Notes: generated from the sequence alone by a model not told the origin. Counted from the first letter of the stretch, positions 1 through 11,829 are shown. The stretch is 64,000 nucleotides of DNA from Flaccisagitta enflata (GCA_965153355.1 OZ231128.1:48732001-48796000), one strand, 5' to 3'. Numbers and translations are program-made.

Positions 1-478
1 TTCCCTCTGTGCTACCATTATCTTTAAAAAGACCTTAAACAACTTCATGAAAAGTGCCTGGATGATAAAACTTGATACTTAATAATGTAGAACTTTAGAG
101 TAAGAAGAGAATGACCGATTGCTCATAACCTAATTTGTATGATTGAGTAATCATATATTAGGCTCGTTCTCAGCTGAGATTCATTTCCGACAGCGCGCGC
201 ATCAAAGTAAACTCCACGCACATGAAATGAATGATGCTATATGTGTACGAAAGCCAAACGGCGCGGATCCTAGATGATCCTGTAACTTTTATGACCCCCA
301 TTGACTTGTACACTAATTAAAGACACATTTATTCATTATTTTCATACTAGTGATAAATTCGAAGGAATTTTTTTTTAACATTTGGAACCAATGGGATTAG
401 TACGAGTGAAAAATAACAAAATATAAACTTTTTTCAATATGTCAACTCTACCCTTTCTTCCCATCATGGCGGATTGTG
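1..478. other. Unassigned AT-rich DNA
   Basis: No credible reading frame, splice pattern or repeat is visible. The only local feature is a short GC patch near 190-200 (GCGCGCGC). Confidence 0.5.
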
Positions 479-876
479 TGGCTGGGATTTGGCCCTCAAG
501 GTTGAAATTTGGGCCTTAAGGCTGAGATTTGGGCCTCAAAGTTGGGATCTGGGCCTTGAGGCTAGGTTTTGACCTTTAGGCTAGGATTTGGGCCTGGAGG
601 CTAGGATTTGGGCCTGGAGGCTAGGATTTGGGCCTCAAGTCTGGGATTTGGGCCTTGAGACTGGAATTTGGGCCTCAAGACTGGGATTTGAGGGGGGGAC
701 GGAGAAGAAGGAGAAGAAGGGGCCTTGAGACTGGAATTTGGGCATCATGACTGGGATTTGAAGGGGGGGACGGAGAAGGAGGAGGAGGAGGAGAAGGAGG
801 AGAAGAAGGAGGAGAAAATTCCCCATATGTGTGAAAGCATAGGTCATCGACCCCTTCGGGGCCGCTGCCCAAAAAG
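479..876 (-). mobile_element. TB family copy 1, one end only
   Basis: A minisatellite of about 20-bp units (consensus near GGCTGGGATTTGGGCCTCAA) fills 479-705. Its last part is partly duplicated at 720-770. A purine tract follows, then the family end at 811-876, which reads ...CCCCATATGTGTGAAAGC... to GCCGCTGCCCAAAAAG. The inverted partner end is absent on the left, so this copy is truncated or decayed. The same end is intact on both sides of the copies at 6355 and 16753. Confidence 0.75.
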
Positions 877-1158
877 GACACAAGCGGGGATAAAGCCACA
901 AGATTTTTTTTCTATAACACTTTATAATTCACTTCAATTTGATGATTGTCAGAATTACAAAAAAAGAAGGAAAATCAACAGACAGACCGATGGACAAAGT
1001 GACTTATAGAGTCGCGTAGCACGTTACTGAAAATGAGCACAGAATCTGTCGGAGGGTGACAACGATGATGAGGACGACATGGATAACACAACGATAAGGA
1101 GGTCGTCAAGATAGGGGATAACTAATGAAAAGTGACTATGGTAATAATGAAAAAAAAA

Positions 1159-1159
<1 letters not shown>

Positions 1160-1245
<86 letters not shown>

Positions 1246-1246
1246 C
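1160..1246 (+). repeat. (CAA)n microsatellite
   Basis: Almost uninterrupted CAA units for about 87 bp. It pairs with a second tract 45 bp downstream, and the interval is not repetitive. Open frames here are poly-Thr/Gln/Asn translations, not genes. Confidence 0.97.
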
Positions 1247-1290
1247 GCTAAAAGTAACAAAATTAGCATTACGAAAGAAATTAACAATAG

Positions 1291-1391
<101 letters not shown>

Positions 1392-1467
1392 GAGGCGTGG
1401 AGGTATTTCAGATGACGATTATCGCCTGTTTGATCAGTTGGTGTTTGGATGAATCATAAAAACGAAA

Positions 1468-1526
<59 letters not shown>

Positions 1527-1558
1527 AATGATAATGATAATGATAATGATAATGATAT

Positions 1559-1610
<52 letters not shown>

Positions 1611-1619
1611 AATGATATT
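1468..1619 (+). repeat. (GAT)n microsatellite with GATAAT interruption
   Basis: GAT units, with a central stretch of alternating GAT and AAT at about 1525-1557. It translates as poly-Asp or poly-Ile depending on frame. Confidence 0.95.
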
Positions 1620-1728
1620 AATCCGCAATTGATTACTTGTACTTTTTTTTTTCCACCATTTTTGCTTTGTTTATTTTCTTGCCCCTTGTATCTTTTGTTC
1701 TCGTTACACTTAATGTGTGAATATAAGT

Positions 1729-1832
1729 CATATTAATGATGATTATGACGAAGACAATCATAATGATGATGATGTCGATTTTGATGACGATGACGATAAA
1801 GATGACGAGGATGATGATGTTGATGACGAATG
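1729..1832 (+). repeat. Imperfect GAT/GAC repeat
   Basis: Degenerate ATGATGATT/GATGACGAT units, probably a decayed relative of the tract 110 bp upstream. Confidence 0.75.
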
Positions 1833-2077
1833 GAGAGGGCGGAAATGTGAGAAATGAAATAAAACTGAGGATAAATGAACGAGAAGCAAAAGTGAAAGGA
1901 AAGAAAAATACGGTGCAAAGAAAGAACTGAGAGGCTGAATTCCTGCTGCTGCCTCTACTTTAATGTAGAGCATTGAAAGAAACGTCGACATCTCTCAATA
2001 TTCAGTTAAACACAACACTGACGCAGTAGCAAAATTCAATTGTTATCAGGAAAAAAAAGTATTTAGGGTCGAAAATC
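1833..2077. other. Unassigned DNA
   Basis: No gene or repeat recognised. Confidence 0.4.
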
Positions 2078-2203
2078 TTTTTAGGTGCGACAAAGCAGCT
2101 CTATAACTGGCTATGTCCGTCGGTCGCTAGGTCTGTTGGTCAGTCGGGTCACGCACTCGTTCGACGATCTACACGTCGCACTTTCTTGGCCTACTTGGCT
2201 TTG
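2078..2203 (+). mobile_element. HG family copy, AGGTGC stem
   Basis: Begins TTTTTAGG and forms the stem AGGTGC with a decayed partner (AGCAGCT). CTCTATAACTGG and a GTCC/GGTC tract follow. The far end reads GTCGCACTTTCTTGGCC and GGCTTTG. The same end-to-end layout occurs inverted at 13868-13980 and 34939-35065, which fixes both boundaries. Confidence 0.7.
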
Positions 2204-2503
2204 TTTTTTTTTACCAAACACTGAACCGGGTTGAAATAGTTTTAGTGCAGGACACTTCTAATAGTTTTAGAGCAGGACACTTACATAGAGGACAAGGAAT
2301 AATTTTGCATAAGCCTCAGGTCACAAAATGAACTCAAAAAGGTGAGATTTAAGGACCTCTAGGAAAACGGCGTAAAACGGCGTTTGGACTCAAACTTCAA
2401 ATGAAAATGATTTTATTGATAACCAAGATTGGTAACAGGTTGGGGACGCTAAGGTGCTTCTTTAAAGAAAATAGGATCGAAATTCAGTTTATTTCTTTTA
2501 TTC

Positions 2504-2508
<5 letters not shown>
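2204..2508. other. Unassigned DNA with a short direct duplication
   Basis: TAGTTTTAG(T/A)GCAGGACACTT occurs twice at about 2239-2285. Nothing else is recognised. Confidence 0.4.

Positions 2509-2584
<76 letters not shown>
2509..2584 (+). repeat. (CT)n microsatellite
   Basis: A pure CT dinucleotide tract of 76 bp. Confidence 0.97.
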
Positions 2585-2586
<2 letters not shown>

Positions 2587-2781
2587 GTCCTGCACCTCTG
2601 CAGAAAGAGCTAATGCTTATCTTTTACGGGCGTGGAACAGAGCAGAGAGAAACTTTGCCGTTTGCGGGGTTATAGCAAAAACAGCCAGAAAAAAAACCCG
2701 AAATATGAGTCCAACTTTGAACTGTTTGTTCACTAGATTAACCATCAAAGAAAGGAAGAAAATATTTCGTTCTGCTTTTCC

Positions 2782-2932
2782 TTTTTAGTCGCGGACACTC
2801 GACTCTACATACCGCTAAGTCGCGACGTCGGTCAGGCCATTGCATTGGTAACATTTCTATTTGCGAGCGATTTCTGCATTACTGCCCCAGCCCAACCTCC
2901 CACGACGAGGGCGCTGTTTATCCGGCCTTGTT
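2782..2932 (+). mobile_element. HG family copy, 151 bp
   Basis: Starts TTTTTAGTCGCGGACACTCGACT, in two overlapping parts: the TTTTTAG end and a stem AGTCG/CGACT. It then reads CTCTACATACCGC and ends CCGGCCTTGTT. The body between is short and not tandem, so this is one of the compact copies. Confidence 0.65.
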
Positions 2933-2981
2933 TTTCAACATTTCTTGTTTTCCCCCCTTCTTCTTTTCTCAAATCTTTTTA

Positions 2982-3180
2982 TTCTACACCCCGCTTTGTC
3001 CGTCGGTCAATCGGTCGGTTGGTCGGTTGGTCGGTCGGTCGGTTGGTCACATTTTACTTTTTTTATCAATTTTATTTCTATAAGTCATTTCAAGTCATTT
3101 TAGAGTATACTAAGTCATTTTAAACCATTCTAAGTCATTCTAAGTCAATAAGTCTCTCACGCGACTTATAGGTGTTGGCC
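2982..3180 (+). mobile_element. HG family copy lacking its hairpin
   Basis: Begins within the module at CTACACCCCGCTTTGTCC, so the stem-loop is missing. A GGTCGGTT tract follows, then an AAGTCATTTT minisatellite body (about 3080-3147). The far end is CACGCGACTTATAGGTGTTGGCC. The body matches that of the copies at 50080 and 63833. Confidence 0.65.
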
Positions 3181-3244
3181 TTTTTTTAGTTTCTGTCTAC
3201 TTTATTGTTTCATTTGTTCTTCTCCTCATATACTGTTCCAGCTA

Positions 3245-4005
3245 CCCTGTCTTCAAAATCAACTGCAACCAACAAAAGATGTATTGCGCAAAAACTATTC
3301 ATATTTTGAAATTCGGGTTTCTTCTATCTATTAGCATATTACCTGCGGTTTTTTCATGCAAAATTTCAGCACCTGAAGCCAAGTAGTTTAGCTTCTATAA
3401 TATTTTGAAAAGTACCACAAATTCATCAAAATATTGGGATTTTAACCTGGAATAAAGGAGTTTAGCCTCTTTGATCTTGTAAAAATAGAGCAAATATTGA
3501 TACAAAATGTTTAAGCTGATCCCAATGGAGGTTCTTTTGCTTACAAATTTGCTTTTCTGTCAAATGATATACACCTTTAAGAAATTACTAACATAAGAAA
3601 TGAATTTTTAACATGAAAAGTTAGCGAAACATGAAAAATCTTGGAAAAACAATGAAAAAACATATTGATTTTTTTTTTGCTGTTTTTTTTAATCTAGCAT
3701 GATCCCCTGCAAAAAATCTTTAATTTGAGTCCAATCCCAGAATTCTAGCTCAAAGCGTTTAGAAATTATATAGGTTTAAACTATAAGACCTCCTTTTCAG
3801 TCTGAAATGAAAAACTGTCAAGTAAGATAAGGGTTTTTACTTGAAACTGGCATAGAAGCTAAACTATTTGACTATAGGTGCTGAAATTTTGCATGAAAAA
3901 ACCGCAGGTAATTTGCTACTAGATAGAACAAATCCAAATGAACAGATGTGAATAGTTTTTCCGCAATACATCTTTTGTTGGTTGCAGTTGATTTTGAAGA
4001 CAGGG
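3245..4005. mobile_element. TA-flanked fold-back element (CCCTGTCTTC ends)
   Basis: A 761-bp element with inverted arms of about 160 bp at each end. The ends start CCCTGTCTTCAAAATCAACT and are mirrored at 3986-4005. TA dinucleotides flank both sides (3243-3244 and 4006-4007), as in Tc1/mariner-type insertions. The centre is AT-rich with no transposase frame, so it is non-autonomous. Superfamily is inferred from TA and inverted ends only. Confidence 0.8.
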
Positions 4006-4111
4006 TATCATTTTGGTTTTCTATTTCTCATTTTAGTTTTTCTTTCTTTTACTGGTCTTTTTTTTCTGCCCTCTTATAACATAGATTATTGCCTGTTCTT
4101 CCCTCTGTATA

Positions 4112-4663
4112 CAGTAGATCTCGTCTAGACTTGAGATAACGGGGGCAAAAATTGTAGATTAACAAATGAAGCCAGGGGATTGATATTTGGAACATAAACT
4201 AATAAAATGATGCTTTATTGCCCATGATAGTTGGTTGCCATGGAAACGCATTTCCATGTATTTACGCTAAAGTATCAATATTTTCAGAAATTTTTTGAGG
4301 GAACATTGCTTAAAATCAAATTTGCTACAACTTTCCCACAGTATGTTCTGTAAGAATGTCGCTCGTTTAGCGGTTGCTAGGGGTTGTCACACATGGATAC
4401 GCTCCCTAGCAACGGCCAAACGAGCGATATTCTTACAGAACATACTGTAGCAAATTTAATTCTCAGCAATGTTCCCTCAAAAAATTTCTCAAAATATTGA
4501 TATCTTAGCATAAATACATGGAAATGCGTTTCCACGGCAACCAAGTATCATGGGGAATAAATCATTCCTTTATTAATTTATATTTCAAATATCAGCCCTC
4601 TAGTTTCATTTGTTCTTCCATAGTGCTTGCCCCCGTTATCTCAAGTCTAGACGAGATCTACTG
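4112..4663. mobile_element. TA-flanked fold-back MITE (CAGTAGATCTCGTC ends)
   Basis: A 552-bp near-palindrome whose ends read CAGTAGATCTCGTCTAGACT and its complement, with TA on both sides. The two halves pair almost throughout, with the centre near 4390 (GTTGCTAGGGG against CCCTAGCAAC). CAGT-initial ends with a TA duplication fit Tc1/mariner. A second copy of the same family lies at 14009-14813. No coding capacity. Confidence 0.85.
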
Positions 4664-5086
4664 TATCTCTACAGAGCTATGTGCTCAATTTGAATTTAAG
4701 TAATTTCCTTACATACCCTCATGATCTAGCTATTCTTTGTTAAAAACACCTGCAATGCACATGTTATAACGAATGCTACTGGTTCCTTTTCCTTTTTTAC
4801 TCTCCTCGTTTCCTTCCTGCTTTCCATGTTCAATGGGACATTCCAATCCGAATTTCAAGGAGAATGAATAATGGCTGAAAGCAGTTTTTTTAAAGCTGAT
4901 TCTTTTTCATTTCTTTCATGCATAAATGTATGCTCTTGCGAGAAAATTTTTAAATGGATGACTTATCAGCCATGTCTCTTTTGATATCAGTATCCGTTAT
5001 GAGCAAAAAGGGAAAAAAAGTTGTAAGAGATGCACATTCCGTGTAACAAGGTAGCGGGCCATATCTACAAAAATAAAAACCAACAT
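4664..5086. other. Unassigned DNA
   Basis: No gene or repeat recognised. Confidence 0.4.
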
Positions 5087-5088
5087 CG

Positions 5089-5185
<97 letters not shown>

Positions 5186-5209
5186 CCACAACCACAACAA
5201 CAACAACAA
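5087..5209 (+). repeat. (CAA)n microsatellite
   Basis: CAA units over 123 bp, with two CCA interruptions near 5186-5194. Confidence 0.97.
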
Positions 5210-5211
5210 TA

Positions 5212-5275
5212 AAGAAAAGAAAAGAAAAGAAAAGAAAAGAAAAGAAAAGAAAAGAAAAGAAAAGAAAAGAAAAAG
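5212..5275 (+). repeat. (AAAAG)n microsatellite
   Basis: About twelve AAAAG/AAAGA pentamers directly after the CAA tract, making a compound microsatellite. Confidence 0.95.
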
Positions 5276-5782
5276 GTGGGGGAGACAAAAAAAGGCAAAG
5301 AGAGACAACGACCAAGCTTAAAGTTGGAAGAGTGACAGGCAAACAAAAGAAAATGGGATAAAAAGAGACTGCTTGTGGGAGAAAATATTTCCGAGGTCGT
5401 GACAGCAATGAATAATCTTTGAATGGCATCTCAGAATCAAAAAAAGACAAAAAGAGATTAAATGGAATAAAAACCTTAGTTAGAAATTCGAATCAAGTAT
5501 TTTCAGTAGAACGCACGCCTCGTTCCAACAACCTACTCAGCACTGAGTTGCACGATACCAGTTGGGCAGTCCGATGGTTAGTTCTGCTGAATTTAAATTA
5601 GCGTAGCATTGTGATACTTCTTAATATAAAGTTTTAACTTAAAACTTAAAACTTTTAAGGCCTTGGGATCATGCTTTATCTCAACAGGAATGTCTCATGT
5701 CTTTACAGGTTTCCAAGTTTGATAATCAATTCCTTTTCATTGCGATACAAATGGTTATACAGAAGCGAGAATACGTGTAACA
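5276..5782. other. Unassigned DNA
   Basis: No gene or repeat recognised. Confidence 0.4.
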
Positions 5783-6023
5783 GGGCGTTCCTAGTCGGAG
5801 ACAATCGCATTCTTAATCTTAACAGGCCACTCGGTCGCTCGCTACGTTCGTTTGCTCGCACCGCTCATTCCGCTTCACTACGCTTGCTTCGCTCACTTAC
5901 TCTGTTCACGGGCTTGCTCACTCACTTCGCTCACTCCCTCATGGGAGAGTTGAATATGTGTTCACGCTGTAAACGCGTTCAATGGGCACAAACGCGTTTT
6001 TGGTCGTCACTAGAAACACGCCC
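5783..6023. mobile_element. GCTCGC-rich MITE copy 1
   Basis: About 241 bp with inverted ends (GGGCGTTCCTAGTC and GACTAGAAACACGCCC-like). The interior is rich in GCTCGC/GCTTGC motifs and carries inverted ACGCGTT boxes near the right end. Flanks TACGTGTAAC and TACGTGCAAT match at 8 of 10 positions with one base of slack, a possible target duplication. Related copies lie at 15257, 34127 and 11830. Confidence 0.75.
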
Positions 6024-6142
6024 TACGTGCAATAATGTAAAGAAACAAGTCATGAATTTATGTTCTGCTTGACCATGCATCACAATTTTATGCAGATAAC
6101 GGGGATGACCAGAATGAGGATAAAGGGTTTCTGAAAAAAAGG

Positions 6143-6342
6143 ATATACGGCTACACGGCTACTTAGTAGCCCTTTACGAGTGGGGAGGGGCAGTATGTGG
6201 GTCTGCGGGGCTGTGATGTGACTGATCGGGTTCTGCCAATTTCGCGTCATCCAAAATTTCGCGTTTCCAATCTACCCACCGACCGAGCGACCTATCTAAA
6301 GATGTCTTACAGCCTCGCTCAGCAAACGTGCAAACGACTAGA
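6143..6342 (-). mobile_element. HG family copy, degenerate
   Basis: In the minus sense it begins with a decayed hairpin (CTAG..CGTTTGCACG) and contains GGTCGGTGGG. Its far part shares GGGCAG, GGGGCTGT and TTCGCGTCATC with the better copy at 48847-49096. Boundaries are approximate. Confidence 0.55.
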
Positions 6343-6354
6343 AAAAGCAAGTAG

Positions 6355-6803
6355 TTTTTGGGCAGCGGCCCCGAAGGGGTCGATGACCTATGCTTTCACA
6401 CATATGGGGAATTTTCTCCTTCTTCTCCTGCTCTTGTCTTTCCACCCCCACCCCCCTCAACTCAAATCTTAGCCTCAAGGCCCAAATCCCAGCTTCAAGG
6501 CACAAATCTCAGCCTCGAGGCACAAATCGCAGCCTCGAGGCACAAATCGCAGCCTCGAGGCACAAATCCCAGTCTTGAGGCCGAAATCCCAGTCTTGAGG
6601 CCGAAATCCCAGTCTTGAGGCCAAATTGCCAGCCTTGAGACCAAAATCCAGCCTTAGGCTCAAATACCAATTGCCAAGAGGAGCAGGAGAAAATTCCCCA
6701 TATGTGTGAAAGCATAAGTCATTGACCCCTTCGGGGCCGCTGCCCTGCTCCTTCCCTCATCTTTAAGCACAGCCTACAATGGCAGGGCACGGGTACCGCT
6801 GAC
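6355..6803 (+). mobile_element. TB family copy 2, complete
   Basis: The left end is TTTTTGGGCAGCGGCCCCGA. A 60-bp arm with GCTTTCACACATATGGGGAA follows, then nine or so 20-bp units (CCTCGAGGCACAAATCGCAG type). The inverted arm (CCCCATATGTGTGAAAGC) ends GGGGCCGCTGCCC. A short outer segment then closes with GGGCACGGGTACCGCTGAC. The outer segment is on the same side relative to the element as in the other complete copies, so it is part of the element. Confidence 0.85.
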
Positions 6804-7076
6804 TATCTAACGCTTTAGCGACTATTCATATCTTATTTGCATAATTAAAGGCCCAATCTACAAATGAAAGATCGCGCCCATTTTTTGCCCCTTTTCTTGA
6901 CAGTCCATTTGATGTCTGGCAAAATTCTTCAACGACCAACATCAGAGCAAGATGAATTCTTCATATCCACTTATCATTCTTAGAACTTGCCGTGTCGGTT
7001 GGTTGGTTGGTCAGTAACAAAGTTGTTTTTAAGGTTTGCCGCTCTTGCCCACCCGTCCGCGACTGGGGGGAGTGTA

Positions 7077-7500
7077 CAGACTGCATGAAAATACAACGAG
7101 AACAGTCACCCAAATCTTTAGCAGTACCCCCTACAGCCCACACAGGAGGTGGTATGTGGTTATGTGGTGTATCAATCAAATGCTTATGTTTATACAAGTG
7201 GCGCCATCGAGGCGATTTCTCAATTTCCTCCTATTCTCGGAGATACAGGCTTCAGAGGGGCAAAAGAGGAGCTTTTTTCAACACTTTTCATAACAACAAA
7301 TTTTGACACTTTAAGGAGCTGTATATCAAGAACTGGGCTGAATCTTCCAAATCGCTCTGATGGCGCCATTTGTATTGATATGGGCTTTCCATTGGTACCC
7401 TGCATGACCATATAGCACCACCTGTATGAGCTGTAGGGGGTACTGCTATAGATTTGGTTCACTCCTTTCGACTGCTCTTGTTGTATTTTCATGCAGTCTG
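7077..7500. mobile_element. TA-flanked fold-back MITE (CAGACTGCATG ends)
   Basis: A 424-bp element flanked by TA (7075-7076, 7501-7502). The ends CAGACTGCATGAAAATACAA are mirrored. Inner arms continue with CAGTACCCCCTACAG against CTGTAGGGGGTACTG. Frames crossing it on both strands are mirror translations, not genes. Confidence 0.85.
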
Positions 7501-7808
7501 TATACGACCTTGTTCCTCAACTCCTAGCTTCGAGCAACCAAATGGACAAAGAAACCATCCTTCATGCATCCATAATCTGCTCTGCTTTAAACATTTTTGT
7601 CAAGAAACCGCAAAAATGCATTTTCATAAGCATGAAAAAAAAATCAAAACCGAATTTTTTTCTTGTTTACCAAGAATTGGAGAAAAAATGCAGTTGAAAT
7701 AAAAAGCAAAAGGGAAAAAGAGGAGAAAGGAATTTAAGGCAATTGATATTCAGAGACGATGTTTTAGTTCTCTTTTCAATATCCATTCTTTTTTGCACTC
7801 CGAGCTCT
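7501..7808. other. Unassigned DNA
   Basis: No gene or repeat recognised. Confidence 0.35.
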
Positions 7809-8127
7809 GAAGCCGTTGCCTTCTCACAACAACCACAACCCGATGATATTGAACCACAACCCGATGCCTTCTCACAACAACCACAACCCGATGATATTGA
7901 ACCACAACCCGATGCCTTCACATAACAACCACAACCCGATGACATTGAACCACAACCCGATGCCTTCACACAACAACCACAACCCGATGATATTGAATGG
8001 TTGCCTTCACACAACAACCACAACCCGATGCCTTCACACAACAACCACAACCCGATGCCTTCACCTAACAATCACGACCCGATGATTTCACACAACAACC
8101 ACAACACGATGATATTGAATGATATTG
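7809..8127 (+). repeat. Compound minisatellite (CACAACAACCACAACCCGATG)
   Basis: About nine alternating units of a 21-bp CACAACAACCACAACCCGAT-type block and a 24-bp block containing GATATTGAACCACAACC. In one plus frame the first part reads as repeats of QPQPDDIEPQPDAFS after a hydrophobic stretch without a Met start, then stops at 7923. The array drifts in frame. It could be a decayed repetitive coding exon, but a non-coding minisatellite is simpler. Confidence 0.8.
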
Positions 8128-9009
<882 letters not shown>

Positions 9010-9193
9010 CCACTCGCCTTGACGGCACGCTTTCGTCAGAGTTATTTAGCGCAAATGTTTTCTTCTACTGTATGTAATTCTTTTTATTTGGAAATGATTT
9101 TCTATTCTTGATATTATCTAGTCGACTTGGCATCAAAACCATCTCTCTCCCCCAATCCTTCATCAAATTGATTTTTTGACAATAAACGAAGTA

Positions 9194-9356
9194 CAGTGGA
9201 ACCCCCTCAATAACAGACCCGCTTTTAAAGGTTCCCATGAATAAAGGTCAACAGTTGATGATGATAGTTTTTAATGTGATTTCACTTCTCTTTTAACCTG
9301 AAATAAAGGTGCAAAATCTTCAGTCCCAATGGGACCCATGAGGCGGGGTCCTACTG
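9194..9356 (+). mobile_element. TA-flanked MITE (CAGTGGAACCCCC ends)
   Basis: A 163-bp element from CAGTGGAACCCCCTC to GGGGTCCTACTG with TA on both sides. This is typical of short Tc1/mariner or pogo-type MITEs in invertebrates. The interior contains CAGTCCCAATGGGACC and matches, in reverse, the copy at 52695-52860. Confidence 0.85.
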
Positions 9357-9504
9357 TAGTAGAAAAACGAATATTCATGAATGATTACAATCGGCAAAGA
9401 GCAGTTACGCAGACACGCAAATCGATGCATTGTTGTATCGGTCGTTTGGTTAGGCGGGCGGTCGTTCTTCGGTCAGTTAGTCGCCAAAACATTATTTTTT
9501 AGCG

Positions 9505-9580
9505 TTTTTAGGTGCGCCATAGCACCTCTATATGAGGCTCTGTCTGTCGGTTGGTTGGTTGGTCGGTCACGCTCGAGTTG
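9505..9580 (+). mobile_element. HG family 5' module, AGGTGC stem
   Basis: TTTTTAGGTGCGCCATAGCACCT forms a 6-bp stem (AGGTGC/GCACCT). It is followed by CTCTATATGAGG (a second small hairpin), then GTCTGTCGGTTGG and CACGCTCGAG. The far end is not identified. Confidence 0.65.
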
Positions 9581-9637
9581 AAAATCTTTAAAAGAAGCAA
9601 AAATCACTGAAAATGATTCAGAAATATGCTATGATGA

Positions 9638-9716
9638 TTTTAGGTGCGCCATAGCACCTCTATAATCTTGAGGCTCCGTCCGTCTGTCCGTCCATCCGTC
9701 GGTCACGCTCGAGTGA
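9638..9716 (+). mobile_element. HG family 5' module, direct repeat of the previous copy
   Basis: The same AGGTGC/GCACCT stem and CACGCTCGAG end as the copy 130 bp upstream, with GTCCGTCTGTCC in place of the GGTTGG tract. The two were probably duplicated together or inserted in tandem. Confidence 0.65.
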
Positions 9717-9822
9717 AAAATGTCGCTAAAAATGTTTGAAATCAATTGAAAGCTCATTTCGTTCATCATTGATGATACTCGTCATTTCATCCACTTAAGT
9801 AATCAGCTACGGTTAGGACCTG

Positions 9823-10091
9823 GGGATAGGTCTGATAGAGCTCGGGATAGGTCTGATAGAGCATGGGATAGGTCTGATAGAGCTAGGGATAGGTCTGATA
9901 GAGCTTAGGATAGGTCTGATATAGCTTGGGATAGGTCTGATAGAGCAGGTGATAGGTCAGATAGGTCTGATGAAGCTAGGGATAGGTCTGATACAGGTGG
10001 GGATAGGTCTGATGGAGCTAGGGATAGGTCTGATGGAGCTAGGGATAGATCTGATGGAGATAGGGATAGGTCTGATGGAGCTAGGGATAAA
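9823..10091 (+). repeat. 21-bp minisatellite (GGGATAGGTCTGATAGAGCTA)
   Basis: About thirteen units, with the second half diverging to TGATGGAGCTA. The array is directly downstream of an HG 5' module and may be its body. Confidence 0.95.
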
Positions 10092-10436
10092 TCTTTTTAT
10101 TAATAACGCCCGGCGCACCGTCTTGGCCCGTTAATCTGGCCTTGTTGGCATTACCAACGACCCGCGACCGTGCATCTCGCCTTGATTCTCTTCTACATTA
10201 AATGATAATCATTTAATAAAGGCAGTCTTTTTGGCTTCGAAGATAAAGAGATACGCACAATGGTCAAACGGCGTCATATAATCATTATCAAACAAGTGAT
10301 GCAGGGTCGCAATATCGTTGCTGACCGCTGGGCAGGGGCGGCCAACCCCCATCCACAGCCAACGCCCTACCCAACCCCCTTCCCAACAGACACATACACA
10401 AAAAACTTCTAAACCGCTCATTTTCCCTCATTTTGA
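10092..10436. other. Unassigned DNA
   Basis: No gene recognised. A C-rich patch near 10330-10385 contains CCAACCCCC repeats. Confidence 0.35.
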
Positions 10437-10500
10437 CTCATGCTGACAGACGGCCGGACCAATGGACCAACGGACCGACGGACAGACCAAGCCTCTTATC
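10437..10500 (-). repeat. HG-type GGAC tract fragment
   Basis: GACAGACGGCCGGACCAATGG and neighbouring GGACCGACGGAC, then CCTCTTATC, resemble the GTCC tract and CTCTATAAGAGG box in reverse. No hairpin is visible. Confidence 0.45.
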
Positions 10501-10957
10501 TGTAAAATTACCTACACACAGAGTTTCAGGGAAAGTCAAAACCCAGCAAAATTGCGGGAGGCTCCAGAAGTGACAAACAACCAGTCCTGAGGTGTTTTCA
10601 TACTTTGTTTTTCTCAAGAATTCATTCTATTCTATGAAAAAGTTGATTACAAAAATAGGGCGGCCAGACTATACTCTCATTCAGCATAGTCGGTATAAAC
10701 AACTTATCTAAAGGGTTATTTTCGACTGAAGATCGTTGTTCCAGTTTGAAGAATTGACACTTAAATTTTTTGGTTACTAAGAAGCATCATAGTAGAGGGG
10801 GAATTAACTAAGCTTGGAGAGCAAAATATTCTCTCTACCATATCCTGGGGGCGGTCAAAATGCGTAATGGACCATATTGCAACAATGTGAAACAAGAAAC
10901 AGACCAAAAATTTCCATAAAGGGGCGCCGCAATCGACATTTTTGCGGCAACTCAAAA

Positions 10958-11245
10958 ATGCTGCAAGAAGCTAAAAAAGCAACGTTAGAAGCATTGTGTA
11001 ACCAACATCGCTTTAATTCTTTTACATATTTGAGTAAAGAATTAACTCATATCATTTCTTTAAGGCTTGTTAAATATCATGCAATGATGAAAAATGATCT
11101 GTATTACGTTGAATGTGAAAGGTTGCAGCAAGTTGCAGCATTAAATGCCCAGGTTTGTCGCAAATTGAGTATTTTTAGCTTGTACCGCTTTTGTCGGCCG
11201 AGTAGTGTAATAGGAATTCAAGAAATTCATTGTTTGTTTACCTAA
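10958..11245 (+). CDS. Weak open frame, unrecognised
   Basis: An ATG-initiated frame of 95 codons with unbiased composition, unlike the repeat-derived frames around it. The first 66 residues look helix-prone (MLQEAKKATLEAL..., ...ERLQQVAALNAQ). A possible splice donor CAG|GTTTGT lies at about 11151, so only the first part might be an exon. No family is recognised and no upstream acceptor is convincing. It may be chance. Confidence 0.15.
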   Translation: MLQEAKKATLEALCNQHRFNSFTYLSKELTHIISLRLVKYHAMMKNDLYYVECERLQQVAALNAQVCRKLSIFSLYRFCRPSSVIGIQEIHCLFT

Positions 11246-11415
11246 TGAGTTATAACACCTGCATTGCAACTTTTGGGATTTAGGGCAACTTGCAGCAATT
11301 GCAGCAAAAACAAAAAAAACTCCTGCAGCAACTTGATAACAGCTATAAAAATCGTTCACCTACTTGATTTTTGCAAGTAACGAGGATTCGCCGAAAAACC
11401 AGGCCAAATTAGGGC

Positions 11416-11419
<4 letters not shown>

Positions 11420-11507
<88 letters not shown>
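11420..11507 (+). repeat. (CA)n microsatellite
   Basis: A pure CA tract of 88 bp. Confidence 0.97.
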
Positions 11508-11509
<2 letters not shown>

Positions 11510-11829
11510 AAAGGGCTATCTAGATGAACAGATGGTCAAACCAACTAATGGACAAAGTGATGGACGCATGACCAATGGATGAACCCTCGGACAAATCCTT
11601 TTTCACAGACGCGGGTGCACGACCTAAAAGAGAAATAGATCGACGCGTTTTTTTAAGCTTCAAACTTGTAGAATTCTTTTTGCTGAATTACTCGTTATAA
11701 CATGTATGTTGACAAGGAAAAGTCTAATATTACTCCAAAAAATATTCCATTTTACTGACTGGCCAACCAAGGGGTGGGTGGAAAGACTGACGAAGCATGT
11801 GATTACTTAAACTGGAAACAATTTGACTG
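11508..11829. other. Unassigned DNA
   Basis: The start contains GACAAAGTGATGGACG-type tracts similar to HG. Nothing else is recognised. Confidence 0.35.

Noticed and set aside
7816-8085. CRISPR-like alternation of repeats
   Set aside because: Units are contiguous and all related, with no unique spacers; a compound minisatellite in a eukaryote.
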